Of a stretch of DNA of 64,000 nt, positions 24,061 through 36,511 are shown piece by piece; position 1 is the stretch's first letter; the number at the start of each line of letters is the position of its first letter. The notes below the pieces were generated by a model that was not told where the DNA came from, ran no database searches, and saw only the letters and a program-made list of their open reading frames with translations. Source of the stretch: Echinococcus granulosus (Eukaryota > Platyhelminthes > Cestoda > Cyclophyllidea > Taeniidae); the NCBI RefSeq assembly GCF_000524195.1, contig NW_020170401.1, forward strand, positions 220,605 to 284,604, given 5' to 3'. The position numbers were made by a program, and so were the translations under genes.

Positions 24061-26691
24061 ATTCTGCTAAAAAAACCAAGAAAGCTATGCAAGTATTGAT
24101 GCTCGCCTTCCTTTTATACAAAAACAAATAGAGGTGACAAGAGCACAACCTCTTGTTGATTATACGAGGGATTTCGAGTAGTTATAAAGTCATGTATAAC
24201 TATAAACCACACTGCTTTGATAGTAAATGTAGAAATCCCGCCATTATATCCCCTTTCTTTTCTCCCTGTGAATTTCTATCCGAAACTGAAAGGAAAAGAA
24301 CTGACAAGGAAATGATTAATTGCACAAATGCCATTGTGTTTATGATTAAGCATGTCATTCAAACATTCACAAATCCTAAAAAAGCTCTTCACAAGTAGCA
24401 TCAGCAACTCGATGTCGAATTACAATCTCTTTGGGTGGGAAAGTGTTATGGCTATACCGTTATAACCTTTTCCTTCTATATACCATTACAATCAGTTTTG
24501 ACGTGACATCCTTAATTATCCCATCCAAAAGAGGAAAAAGGAATAAATACAAAGATACAAAATTGCCATTTCTGTGAATAAATACGCCACATGGAAAGCT
24601 GAGTTAAAATACTGTCAAAATAATGCACTATATCCATTAGTCATTTCAGGGTAACACAATACAGCGCAAAGCAACGTGATACTCAATGTGATCCCGTTGA
24701 CTGAAAAAAAAGTTAGCTAGGGAAAGCTTTCTTTTTGCCTGTCCCGAATGTAGTAATGTCACTAATGCTTCACCGTGAAGTGCAAAATGAATGCACCACG
24801 ACTTTGGCAAGTGCTTTTCCAGCTGGTACATGGCCCGCCAAGCCAAATGAGAACTTTAGTGTAACGCTTTCCTCAATTTTCTCCTCCTCTCTGCCCTTTG
24901 TATCTTTTAAACGAACAAGTTGGTTCGACTGGGACGTTTATTGGTCAGAGTTAACAAGGATCACTACAAGTTTAGAGAAGTCTTGATACTGGGCTCTACT
25001 CTGCCTCGGGGAGTTCTGAAGGCACCTCTGTCGCAAGATTCGAGTTGCTTGCGCTCTTTATCCTCAAAGGTACATTTAAAACAACTTTACAGCTATCAAT
25101 AAGCACTCTACTGCGGTGATACCGCATGCACTGATGCGTGGTGTGTCCTACTGCTTCTTGAGGTAGGCCGTACAAATATCATGCGCCAGTCCTCACACTG
25201 TTGGTAAAGATGGCATTCAACCGTGGTGATGCGCGTACGGAACAGCTTGTGATGATGAACGAGATTTCCCGTGCATAAAAACGTAAAACTGCTGTTACCC
25301 ATTTGTACTAAAGGCCTTCAGCCAGAACGGTGATGGGATGCTCAGCTTCAAGCCATCAATTAGATAAAATCGTTTTAAAAATGGCCAATCGTGCATCCTA
25401 ATCGTGATGATACTTAGCCTTTCTGAGATATGGGTGAATACAATCATTGATTAGAAGCTCAAATTTTGACAGGTTACTAGGCTATGTGTACTTGACAGGT
25501 CAAATGACCTTGAGTGGTTCATCCTAAAGTGGTTTCCTTGCACTGGTCAAATGCTGGAAAGCAAATGCGTAATTGCAGCAGTGGACTGTTGCATAGAAAT
25601 TTTTTGTCTCCTTTGGAGAAGGTTGAGAAGTTTTGGTTTGACTTAAACGTTATTCGTTTTGCAACACGTCAAGGGTAGCATTATTAATCTATCAAACAGA
25701 CAAGAAAATGACTAGTAGATGGTTTTTAAAAATGATTTTCTCAAATACTTAATTAGTCGAAGTTCGAAGCAACTGGTTCAACACCTAGGCGGAGAGTTCG
25801 AGCATGCAAATGAAGAGGTCGACAGGGCTGGCTATGCGAGGTCAACTCGATGAATTATGCAGATTAGCCGCATGACTGAGCTATTTTGACGAGGTCAAGT
25901 TAGAAACACACTTCAAGAAAATTGATTACCTTTTTCCAAAGCTCTTGTAGAGAGAAATACGGAATACAATATTTAAATGCAGTCTTACTTAGGAAGTCAG
26001 CAAAACCATCATCTGTGTTACCGCATTCTAGTCTCCACAAAGTTCCTATCCAAAGAATTGTAAAATTTCTTGCTTAGCTTCTTGATGAGCACACTGAGGA
26101 CTTTGGGAATGGGCAGTAGGAAGGCCCGAATGAACAAAGCTTCACCTCCTGGTAGTGGTAGTAGTAACAGTTTTGGTCTCCTTCCCTCCCTTCTACTGTC
26201 TCAAAATAGTCCCCATTTAATGCACACACTATCCTTACATCTGTCACCCGCCAGTTAAACCCATCTACAGCTGGTCGTGGGAAGAGAAATGTAATGTTAG
26301 GTACAGGGTAGGGAAGCCCGGATAGGGAGGGTTTCCTCCCCTTCCTTCTCTCTTCATCCTCCTACCAATTCCCCCTACCAGCACCTGATTTCATCCCGCC
26401 ACTGAGTGACACTTCTGTGGGAACCGGAAGGGAGATGTCAGTGTAGTGTTTTAGTTCCGGCGACGCGACTATCCCGTCTTCTCAAAAAGAACACATGTAC
26501 TGGAATTTTGCGTGTCGTTTATTCTTGGGATTCTGCATTCCTTGAGAAACGTAAAACCCAAAAATCAAGTACAATCCAGAGGAATTATGAAAAACGATTC
26601 TATAATCGCATATTAATTTTAAAATTGTTCTCCGTATTGTAAACTATTATGTTAGCATAAGGGAAATGCATTTTAAAATGTCCCAAATTAT

Positions 26692-26709
26692 TGTCACATA
26701 TATGTGACG
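26692..26709. repeat. 18-bp palindromic site, GTCACA-N4-TGTGAC class (copy 3)
   Basis: The inner sequence GTCACATATATGTGAC is a perfect 16-base palindrome without any unpaired centre. The outermost pair (T and G) does not match. The site lies in otherwise unremarkable AT-rich DNA just before a short GC-richer stretch. Confidence 0.7.
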
Positions 26710-27436
26710 CAGAATTTCCCCACCTCAGTTTACAAGGCGGAAGTACTCAGAAAAAAATATGCATTTAAATCAACTCTAATTGCTATAAAAGAAATTAACC
26801 TTAAGGCATGTGCATTCTTTAGGCAGAAACTGGTCTTAAAATCTACCCTTCCCTAAAGGAGATAGTTGGAGTGATGTGGAGCATAAAGTGAACGAGCTGA
26901 GACGTGTATTAAGGGCATAACTACCCAGAGACGATTTTAACAATATATTTTAACAACCACTTTTTATTTTGACAAAAGCTTCCCTAAAATGTGAGTGGTA
27001 CTTGAAAAGCACAGAGTGTAGAACATCGGCCAAGTTTTATCAGCATTTGGCACATTATTTATTCCTACGGCGCTAGGGTTACCCCCTCAGCTGTAAAACC
27101 ACCGTTAGATCAGGAAGTTCCACAGCCTTGATGTGAAGCCTTCTGAAATATTAGTTCCCTTCTCGTAGTTTAAATCAATCCATACATTAAGTGTTGTGTG
27201 ACCGACGGAGAGGCAGTTCCGTGAACCTACAATAAATCTGCCTCTGGATGGACTGCATACTAAATCTGCTAAACCTTGACAAAAGAAACTGACAGTTTTG
27301 ACAGTAACTCAAAGAAGGTATAAGTCTAAATAACTCGGCTGGTAAATGTGAAAGTGAGATACCCACTAAGGATGATCAAGTAAATGAGACATCACAAAAG
27401 GTATATTAAAACCACATCTTTAACTTCACTTTGCAG

Positions 27437-27636
27437 GGGAACTTAGTTTTAGCTATTCAACATCTCCCACGAAATATTCTTCCCATTCCCGTGTTCCGCA
27501 AAGGTTCGTCTTTTCGTACTGCTAAAAGCAATCACAAAGTCATCACCCACCATTCGGCCCCAAATCCAGTGGCCGTTGAGAACAAAAATGCCGACAATGT
27601 GGCTGGAATTGGTGCCAGGATGTGGCAGACGAACAG
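27437..27636 (+). CDS. Candidate exon with strong splice-like borders, unrecognised
   Basis: The left border is CTTCACTTTGCAG (acceptor-like, ending 27436). The right border is CGAACAG then GTAAGC (a near-perfect donor at 27637). The 200 bases between stay open in the frame starting at 27437, giving 66 codons and two bases, with no domain I recognise. Minus-strand frames across the same bases are also open, one of them strongly hydrophobic, so the coding strand is uncertain. Base composition is less AT-rich than the surroundings. Confidence 0.25.
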
Positions 27637-27813
27637 GTAAGCCATGGCAACCAGAACTCTCCCAATTGAGGTGCGCTGGGAATGTACTTCGAGCCACGTC
27701 TTTTGACAGACAGCTTTCTCCGTGTGCCTACGTGGGGTGCTTTTGCCATTCCCTTTCGTCCATGGGATTGGGCTAGTGTTTAAAGACTCCTTCCTGTCAC
27801 TATTGTACCACAT
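27532..27813 (-). CDS. Possible membrane-protein fragment (alternative reading of the same region)
   Basis: The minus-strand frame gives 93 residues. The last approximately 40 are hydrophobic (roughly residues 52-90), with the motif HILAPIPATLS followed by FLFSTATGF. LAPIP after a membrane segment is reminiscent of the Vps55/LEPROT family, where an L-[AS]-P-[IL]-P motif ends the second membrane helix. The match is short, the upstream part is unlike that family, and a stop follows shortly. I treat it as a lead, not an assignment. It competes with the plus-strand exon call at 27437-27636. Confidence 0.15.
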   Translation of the reverse strand: MWYNSDRKESLNTSPIPWTKGNGKSTPRRHTEKAVCQKTWLEVHSQRTSIGRVLVAMAYLFVCHILAPIPATLSAFLFSTATGFGAEWWVMTL

Positions 27814-28263
27814 GATAACTTGATAAGAGGGGATGATATCTACCTTTTCCTTTCACAGTTTCTTCATTTAATCCCCACGATGGTGGAAAGGAGTTCGGAT
27901 CAAGTCAATCCCAAGCCATGAATAATGGACTAATGGCATTGAGCACCGTACTCCGCTACTTTTCACCATTTTGATCCGAACTTCCATAAAGTTTAACCCA
28001 CTAAACTGTAGACCTGACGGTTACAAAAAATATTGCTAAGTCCTCCCTTTACGAAAACTATTTTAACAGTTCTTTTATCAAAAATTGAAGTAATGACTTA
28101 AACTTTGTTACTTGCTATTTTGTTACAATTTTTGGTGGGGTTTAACTAAAATATTCACAGTTAAAAGCAAGAATCATCTGCTTCAATTCCCACGTTGATT
28201 TATAGTTGATAAAATCACGTTTTGATATGATCTACCTCTAATTAAGCTTCACATAATAAAAAA

Positions 28264-28566
28264 TTAGTGACCGTGAAATTGGGAGAATTTCACTTTCACC
28301 GCTGCGCTTGAATCACCAAGATTATCGTAAACATAATCATCGTCCACATTCCCCTTGACTCCACCAACACCACTACCACCACTGATTAGTACCGCGTGAT
28401 TAATGCCGACATGGTGCACAGGTGTGTGCTGAGGCGGTGACTTATTCCTTTGTCCCCTCCCTCCTGCATTTGCCCTCTCCACAATCTCCTCGGTCAAACT
28501 AGACGACCAACGATGACACTTTAGTACAATCTGAACATCGTACCCTCCCCTTCCCTCCCTTTCGCC
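28264..28566 (-). CDS. Open frame without ATG, unrecognised; possible terminal exon
   Basis: The frame is open from the codon after a TAA (28567-28569) to a TAA at 28264-28266, 100 residues. The composition is mixed and protein-like: a GYDVQIVLKCHRW stretch near the start, a Gly/Arg/Pro/His middle, and an acidic DDDYVYDN before a basic KVKF end. There is no ATG and no obvious acceptor; the upstream side on this strand is purine-rich, which is unfavourable. It overlaps a CpG-rich patch, where long open frames occur by chance. Confidence 0.15.
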   Translation of the reverse strand, partial: GEREGRGGYDVQIVLKCHRWSSSLTEEIVERANAGGRGQRNKSPPQHTPVHHVGINHAVLISGGSGVGGVKGNVDDDYVYDNLGDSSAAVKVKFSQFHGH

Positions 28567-28599
28567 TTAATTGGTGTCCGGTATTCGGACCCGTCAACG

Positions 28600-28745
28600 A
28601 GGGGGGTCTAATGCCTTCCTCCCACGTGAATGCGTGTACACGCGGCTGGGTCAGCTAAGAAACGCAGTCTTATCTGATGGGATGGGACGGAACCGTTTCC
28701 GCCTTGTTGCTGGCATCGTGCATCCGTACGCGCCGCAAATCTTTT
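28600..28745. other. CpG-rich patch with 12-bp palindrome
   Basis: Many CpG dinucleotides in an otherwise CpG-poor setting. It contains a CACGTG E-box-like hexamer (28623-28628) and the perfect palindrome GCGTGTACACGC (28632-28643). It could be a promoter-like island for an unseen gene on either side; the only nearby frame is the uncertain minus frame at 28264-28566. Confidence 0.25.
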
Positions 28746-30839
28746 AGAGTTCATCATTAGTGTTAATCGTTGGAATATTTATCTGACAGTATGTTCTAGC
28801 GGGTTTAAGCATGAATACCGACAGCGTCGATACGTGAATGAGAGTGGAACCAGGTTGAGGAACAGTTAGGATAACTTTACAAATGAATTTTTGTATGCTG
28901 TGAGTCAAGCATCATTAGGAATTTATCTTAGTCTACGACTTCAGGGGCAGTTGATATCCAGTGTAGATTTTAAAATCCATTCTACTTCTTCAACTTTTAG
29001 ATAAGCTGGCTAGGCATGCGCCCTGATGACGTTGCGACACCATAAGTTCCAAAGTAGCTGAGGGACTAGAAGTGTAGATATCATTCTGACAAACATGTGG
29101 GTTCCTACGGTATTCTGCATAGATCGCTATAGCAACCTGCTCTGCATTATAAGTGTTTTTGGGACGCATGCCATCTTACAAGCACGCAGTGTAAAGTATG
29201 GATAAGCGCTTTCTACCGTGAACTTGGAGGAGGCGATTCGAGCTAGTCTGTTAGAAAGAACAGGTTTAACTCGGTTCCATAGCAGAAGCTTCCTGTATAG
29301 CCTTTGCGTTAAACCACTAAATAGAGCTGATGAATAACTTATTTCATAAAAATGAGGGGTTAGGTGTGGTACATGACGCAAATAACTGGTCAGTAGCGTT
29401 TAAAGTGGGAAATGGTGAAACACTTCGTTTACATCGACATCAGCTAGGAGGGGCAAGTTGTGAAAGCAGAGTAAGGGGATGCCGCTTCACATGCATTGAT
29501 AGGTAACGATGGGTTTAAAGAAAACTACCAAAATTGTTCTTTACTCCTTTTGCGCACAATATGAAAATGTGAACTGTTTGCTGATTGAGCAGGCGATGAA
29601 CTAGAAAATGGCTTTCGAAGTCCACTGAAACGTCAAGCGAATAAACAAACCACATCATGACTACGGCCATCCTAAAACGATCCACTCTTTGCCCGGTTCA
29701 AATTTTGAGGGAATGCGCTATTTTTTCTCAAGAATACTATAATTGCTGGTGTAGAACATCCACATTCTTACTCATGTCTATACCTTGCGTCTAGTCCTCC
29801 TGCACAGGCATGTTTCGGCCACTTGTCAAGCTTATCTGCCATGGTAGAGTTCACTCGTGTTTTTAGGGTCACGCAATCAGTCAAAATATCTGAGGGTCAG
29901 ATAGAGCCTTTGAAAAAGTGCAACCTAGTGAATGGACAAAATTTTTCATTCTTTTACTATATTTAACCGTTTCTTACCGATTAAAATATCCTTTGATGGC
30001 AATCTATGAATCGGAAGTAATTCCTTTGCGGTTCTTATACAGCTTATTCTTTATACTGTGGTTTACTATTCATCTTTGTACGCATTGAATTTCATGGGGT
30101 ATTTATTCACCCTACTTAAAAACTTGCGTCTTGCGTTATGTCTTACCGGCTACACCTACAGTCTCCCAACCCTTCGGTAAGCAGATATAATTAGTATTTT
30201 TGCAGATTTGGCTTATTGACACTACTGAAAAGGTCAGGAGTACTTAATTGGTGTCAGCGACAAGTAAATTTGATTTAAATGGAGAATACGAACGATTCCA
30301 CCGATTAATCACCGAATCTAAACTTCATGGAAAAAGCATATCTGCTTTTACTAGTTGAATTTGCTGAGGTTTGTAGCAGAAGGGCCAAATAGGGGAATCA
30401 GCAACTGTCATTTACACGGCAATGATTGACGAAGCCCAATATGGTTTCAGCAAGTCCCACTAGATATCATAGAAAGGCCTAGTGCATTCTTTCAAGTGGA
30501 AGGTTTTATGTTACAGCCTTGCTAAATTCCAATGAAAGGCTACGAATACACTGAATTTGCTCGTTGTTAAACGTAACCCATCCCCTAGTCCAATGGTGTT
30601 CACCTTGCAGAGGACCCAATATTCAGAAATCTCGATCAGATCCACACTGTCTTCATAATGCGGAATCAACGCTTTATTCGGTCCCGTCTCGTAGTCTAGC
30701 GCAATTTACACAAAGAAACGTTATGATCTCAGCAAAAGAGGGATTAACGCCAGCGCAAAAGGCGATGCTCAAAAGAAGGAGGTTATGCCGTGATTTCATA
30801 CTTGTTTAGATGCATCAAAAGCCTAGGGTTAATCAGTCT

Positions 30840-30975
30840 CCAGCGTTTTATACTGCCGTCTTGGTGTCATGACCCTTCAATCATGTCTACAGCTTCTCAT
30901 CCCTTCTGTATGCTAATAATATACCTTATTCCATACTGGTCTGGTCTATTGTGACTACCAGGAGGACCCTTGAAA
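30840..30975 (+). mobile_element. Possible highly degraded TRIM-A head
   Basis: ATCATGTCTACAGC, CATCCCTTCTGTATGC and a TACCAGGAGGACCC stretch follow the order of the family head blocks (CATGTCAGTAGC, AGCCCTTCTGTACT, CAGAGAAGTCC). Too many positions differ to be sure. Confidence 0.3.
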
Positions 30976-33039
30976 CCGTGTAAGATAGACGGTTGCTGTA
31001 AACAAGTCGATAGAGCATGGTAGTGGTTCCTAACTAGACGAAAACTGGTGAAAGATTTGAAGTGGTCGTAAGTCAAAGTCAAGCCGAATACATCGAGTTC
31101 CGATATAAAATTATAACCAATTTCGAGCCTTCTTTAAAGTCTCACTAAACAAAGAAGCAAAAAAGACATTTGATAAAAGATGCAATTCAAAATTGTTGGC
31201 GTCTATTTGCCCTTGTGAACCTCTTGTCACACAGTCACCTATCTGACTTCTATGCAGGTAATAAAGGTGCAGTGGAGGTATCGTATGCCTTCATAACATA
31301 AATTTCTTTGTAGATAGCTCCATGCTGGACATTTAAATTCACTCAACAGTAATTTCACTCCCGTTGTTAATCACATTCTTGTAAAATGGGAGTCTGATGA
31401 AGGCAAACGCCATTTTAGCCCATCTGCAATGCGTCCCTCAAGCTAGGCCGTTCGCCGCTGACGCTCTTCTTCTGTTGTGTAAGGGTTTCAAAATTAGCCG
31501 TAAGACTTACGATTTGTCATCCTCATGGGTCAGGTTTGCTAGTGAAGAGCTTCAGGTCACCCCCGAAGTCATGACAACCCTTTTCGGTTTAAAGAGTATT
31601 TTATTAGCCTAAGGAAAGACTAACATGCTGTGTTGATCAGACGAAGGGCGACCTGTGGAAGGGGGCAAAGTCCACGTAGACAGCAGCAACGATAAACCGG
31701 TACACCATAAACTTTATAAAAGTTGATCAAATTTTATGCCAGAAAAAATAATTCGTAAAGCTATGCGTTCAGAAGTGAATTCACTTCAAGTGGATCATTC
31801 TTTAAAAAGGTCGTTTTGATTTTTAGTCGAAAGATTCACCACCCTTCTGTGGAATATCTAATTTTATCAGGTGGACTATTTAATCGAGTGTTTAACGTCC
31901 AGGCAGTCAGTCATGGACAAAGGAGTCACCTGTCAATACGCCTTGTATTTTCCCCTTCGTGAAGATGTCCAGCCAATTGTCCGAAATGCTGGAGAATGAA
32001 AATGGTCAATTTTTTATTTTGGGAATAAATATTAAGTACTAGTGACCAACACAAATCTTGACATCGAGAGATTATTCACAACGTTTGACTTTAGAAGATC
32101 TGCGAAAGGAAAATACACTTTAGTTAATTTTTTTCGGAATGGGCTATTTTAGAATTAAATTTGGAGAGCTGAAATCACCTGACTGAATTTTAAAAATGGA
32201 CTAAATTTCGTATTTTTAACTACGGAACGTTTTTGGAGAGAGCACTTTTTTAGGTTAACGAATTGTTGTAATAATTCATTACCAGAATCCTATCAAAATG
32301 ATTGTCATGCCGTGCACGTGAAAGTTCTTTTTATTGGAGGGTTCATATTTGATTCTTTAATCAAGAACTGACAAGGCCTTGCCAAATATGATAATTTGGC
32401 GATTAATTCCGTGAACCCTCCTGAAACATCTCAAAACCTTATTGCATGTTTCGTGTTAGAAATAAAATGTGGCAGATTGTAAGAAGTCCTTATCAAAGTC
32501 CCCCATTCCACCATATATGCAAAGGCGCTTCACATTTCAATCGACCTTAAAGTGTCCCCCCGACTGTCCAACAATTAGGAGATTTAAAGTGCATAGTGAT
32601 AGATTACAATCATTAAAGTAGATTTAGGTGAAATCTCTGCTTCGAGTCCTTTTATTCATAGATGATCTTCAACGTGTGTGGCAGGTTTACTCTGCCTTTC
32701 CTGAATAGCTTTCTAGGTCGATAGTATAAAGGTCTACCTTCATCATCTATGCTTTCAGGCTTTTATTTCATCATAAGGCCATCCGTAGACCTCTAGGACC
32801 ACTAAATCTACCGAGACTAGTTTAACGGCACATATGGTTTTGGCTTTTTAAGCAACCGGGGAAAACGTAAAATAAACGAATCTAAAACAGGATAAGTAGT
32901 ATCGTACGGATAGACAGATGCATGTCCGTCGAGGGTATTCTACTAGTCCCTACAAGTAAAAACAAGCAACTATAGCATACTGCATAGGAAAATGGGCAAC
33001 TGTTTGGGAATAAATATGATCTGCTCTATTATCCACTTA

Positions 33040-33165
33040 TCCACGCCATATTCATTCTTCTATGCATCCATCCAAAAGTCCCTTAATCTATTCATCCATT
33101 CATCTATTCACTCATCCATCCAGTTATCCATTCAAATATCTACTCCTCTATTTATCCTTCCAATA
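33040..33165 (+). repeat. Degenerate tetranucleotide tract (TCCA/TTCA/TCTA)
   Basis: Over about 125 bases almost every fourth base begins a TCCA-, TTCA- or TCTA-like unit, interrupted and decayed. The 79-codon frame across it (32992-33231, rich in Ser, Ile and His) is a by-product of the repeat. Confidence 0.65.
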
Positions 33166-33800
33166 AAACTAATTCTGAATCAGCAGAACCAAACTTGTCC
33201 TCAAAATCTATATATATCTCCATCAATTTAGTTAATCTAGAAGCTAGAATTCTACCTAATTTGAACAATCTGTAAGAAAGAAATCGAGGTTATTCTTTCC
33301 GTAAATAGAAGCTGAGTTTTCTCAGTAGTTAAAAAGACGAATTTTAAGACAAAACTTTTCTAGACGCCCACAGATAAATAGCGAGCCCAAAAGCTAGAAT
33401 GGCTTAAAAGTGGCTCATTTTATTGCTTGGATTTTCAAACACCTCGACCACCTCGACGTTTTTTCCCACATTAACGAGTTGGTGAAAGACTAGATTAACC
33501 TTGCCTTCTGGAAGCTTAAGATGCACAAATCTTCTAAACAATACAAAAATCTAATTTGTTAATACCGCATTTAAACATCAGACTATCAAATACTTGGCTT
33601 TTGTTTCGTCATAGCTCGCTACAATGACTTGTAACTTGAAGTAATTTATGAAATACCATTATTTATATGCATCGAGGCACATGTGTCAGTCTATTACTAC
33701 GGTTCTGCGCATTGTGCCGTCTACTACTTTCCTCTTTCTTGAACCCCTCCTTAGGTCCTTAAACGGCAGTTGGACCTGAACAATATGGTTCTTCTTTGCT

Positions 33801-33818
33801 CCCCCTCCCCCCCCCCCT
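33801..33818 (+). repeat. Poly-C tract
   Basis: CCCCCT followed by twelve C. Length is likely to vary and is prone to sequencing error. Confidence 0.85.
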
Positions 33819-35445
33819 GTAAATCGAGGATAACTCCGTTTCAAAGATTTAGAAGTTTCTCATCAATCATGGCTGGTATTTAAAAAAGCTACGCCATGTG
33901 AATTTCATACAGGTAACTCTCCGAACAAACAAAAGTGACTTTAGTACCCAAATTACTATAAGTTGGGCGCGTCACGATCAACAAGATCCTCTACTTCTAA
34001 ACATAATAGGGCATTAAGTGTTGCTATTGATGCTTTTGTTGGACATAAACGATCAGGTAAGCTTAGAAGGGCTTGAATGGTGGCCAGGTCGATTCCACAT
34101 TTCGTGCATTACAAGGGTTCAAAGATTATTATCTTGTTGGCTCACCTATTTTACGCAAATTATTGAATTGTCCCGATTCTAAATTGTGTACCACCGGTCT
34201 TGTGAGGAATGGTATTTATACCGCATAGTTAAGGGAATGAACACGTAATTTTTTTTCCAAACAGATCATCCACTCCCTACCCCGCACTTCTGAGGACGTG
34301 TGCCACACTTCATCTCAAGAGGGCCCTGTAAGCATTGCAAGCGTTCCATACAAAAGGGAAATAAAAATGGACCTTCAAAGTTATTGTCCCTTTGAGACTT
34401 AAGGAGAGGGGAAATCATGGGTCCATCTATTCTGAGAGGCTTTTTGCAGTCAATAATTTGAAATTATAGAAACTAAACATCACGTTATCATTGATTCACC
34501 TCATAAATTCTAGCTGTGTATGCAGTGACTGGCGGAAGCCGAATGGACATCCTTTCTTAGGCTACTCTTGGAAAAGAACCATTTATTAGAAGTTAGTTTA
34601 ATGTAATCACGTACTACATCTTCGAAAATATCTACATCCCTATTTTGTAAAAAGAACCTTTAACTGTCTGGATGTGCCTATTTTAGAAATGGTGCAATCG
34701 TGTGACGCACATCCCAGTACGACTACGACTTTAGCCTCTAGTAAGGACCAAGTTACAACACCCAGCCCAACACCGCAGACAGCGTGATGCCACCTTTACA
34801 GTGTTACTTTCCTACCCCCATTTGCGAAACAGAGGAGTGACTGCTTGGTAGTACATATTTCCGGCTGGCTACCATGACAACTTTTTAAAGGATTGAATGG
34901 GATGTGTATACGGTTGCGAGGATTAATGTAACGCCCATGAGTGGCGCCTTTTTTGGCAGATGATATTTCATTCCCGCCTTTTATACAAATGTTTACATCT
35001 CTGATTCTAAAAGACTAACCGACAAAGCACATTTTTTGGGGTAAAAGAGAGTTTGTAACGCGAGGTCAAAATCAAATCCAATTTATGATTGATATTCATT
35101 TGATGTTTCTTATTAACTGTTTTTGAGATTGTTAAGACGGTTTCAGCTACAAGGACGCAACATGGTAGTGTATTTCAGAAGTTTAGGTGTTGCCAACTCG
35201 TGGAAGAGCTGAGAGACTTCTGTCACAACGCCTTGCTACTTACGTGAAAACTGAATCACGGGAACTAAAAAGACGCACACAGTCGTACAGGAGAATATAG
35301 CTAAAACTAAAATTCAGGTAGACACCTAGACCCACTGCAAATTCCAAAAATTAATAAGCTTGGGTCACAGTCATGGGGGTTTAACTGACAGATCATATTT
35401 AAAGAAGTAAAAAAGGGAAATTGGTGGGTGGGCAATTAAAAATAC

Positions 35446-36511
35446 TGTGGCCGTAATACTTCAGCTGTTTGTTCAACTTCCGATTTGGTTCCTCTTGCAT
35501 TTACTACTCGGTCACTGTACTTCCGCGAGAAAACATGATCTCCGGGTCATGTCAGTAGCCCCCAGACCTTCTATCCGTCGATAATAAGTAGTAACCTTAA
35601 TACTTTGTCTTCTTGCGGCTTCACGGAAGAGTTGGACGCTACATTGATGATAATAGAAAGGGACTCCTAACCTAAAGTACAACTTCTGTGATTTTCATTA
35701 CAGGTTGCTAAACCGCTACTTGATGGAATGAGGTCATAGATTGTGGAGGGGAAATCTGTGGTGAACCATAATGGGAAGGTTAAAAGTGACATCTTTTGGC
35801 AACCAAGGTGTCAGCAACTGAAACAACACTAAACTTGGCTATAAATTATCTGATAAAATTCGTTATAGAACTGGCCATGGCACCTATATGAAGAAGGAAA
35901 TTGGATAGATATGCGATACCTCTCTACCTCCCTGCTAGATGGACTGACCCAAACAGATATGGCTAGGCAGCAATGAAATGAGAACAAAATGTCTAGGAGG
36001 AACACATGCCAAATCTTTTACCCACGAAAATATTACATGACAGCTTTAGACCAGTGGTTCTACAACTAGCTTTGGGCATACTCAAAGGCCTACTTACTTC
36101 CCCTATTCCCAATATAGCTATTAAACGGCACGAAACTCCATCTCAGGAGGACTTGCTACGAGAGATAAGTGACGCTGTGGTCAGATATCTTCCCGGTTGC
36201 GGACGAGTCCAATGACTGGCGGGGTCGTTTGGTTAGCGGGTGTATTTCTTACAGCACCGACTACGCTGTGATGGCCGACTCGGGAAGTCGACCAGGGGGA
36301 TGACGCTCAAAAGAAGAGAGAAGCTATGTGGAAATTCGATCGTTTGTTTCACTCCTCGTTTTGGCTATGCAAACACTTAAGGCTCTTCCATTATAGCTCC
36401 GTTAGACGGCGTGGCCTCTGAAGCATGCCAGCAACCCTTAGCCCTTCTGTACTTTGAAAATACACATTTTGTCACAGTATTATGTCTTTATCACCCTCAG
36501 GGTTGCTACGG
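35446..36511 (+). mobile_element. TRIM-A copy 6: complete, two heads, stem-loop and purine tract
   Basis: The first head runs about 35446-35643 and ends GGACGCTACA. The internal region follows with a GGTTAAAAGTGACATC block, GGCACCTATATGAAGA, GGCTAGGCAGCAATGA and ATGACTGGCGGGGTCG. The stem-loop is at 36273-36293 (GGCCGACT pairing with AGTCGACC, one mismatch). The purine tract AAAAGAAGAGAGAAG is at 36309-36323, and a second head runs from about 36327 to 36511 with CCTTAGCCCTTCTGTAC. It has the same order of parts as copies 1 and 11. A 69-codon frame inside (36006-36215) is not conserved in other copies and is considered noise. Confidence 0.65.

Larger units (their letters stand above)
24061..35445. 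other. Long stretch without recognised genes
   Basis: Contains the third palindromic site, the candidate frames at 27.4-28.6 kb, a possible degraded TRIM-A head at 30.84 kb and the tetranucleotide tract at 33.04 kb. The remainder shows only short chance frames; GC-richer patches are at 26.1-26.45 and 28.3-28.75 kb. Confidence 0.4.

Noticed and set aside
32992..33231. 79-codon Ser/Ile/His-rich frame
   Set aside because: It is a translation of the degenerate tetranucleotide tract.
34011..34050. Micro-exon-like 40-base segment ending CGATCAG-GTAAGC
   Set aside because: Too short to support, the acceptor lacks a pyrimidine tract and no partner exons were found.
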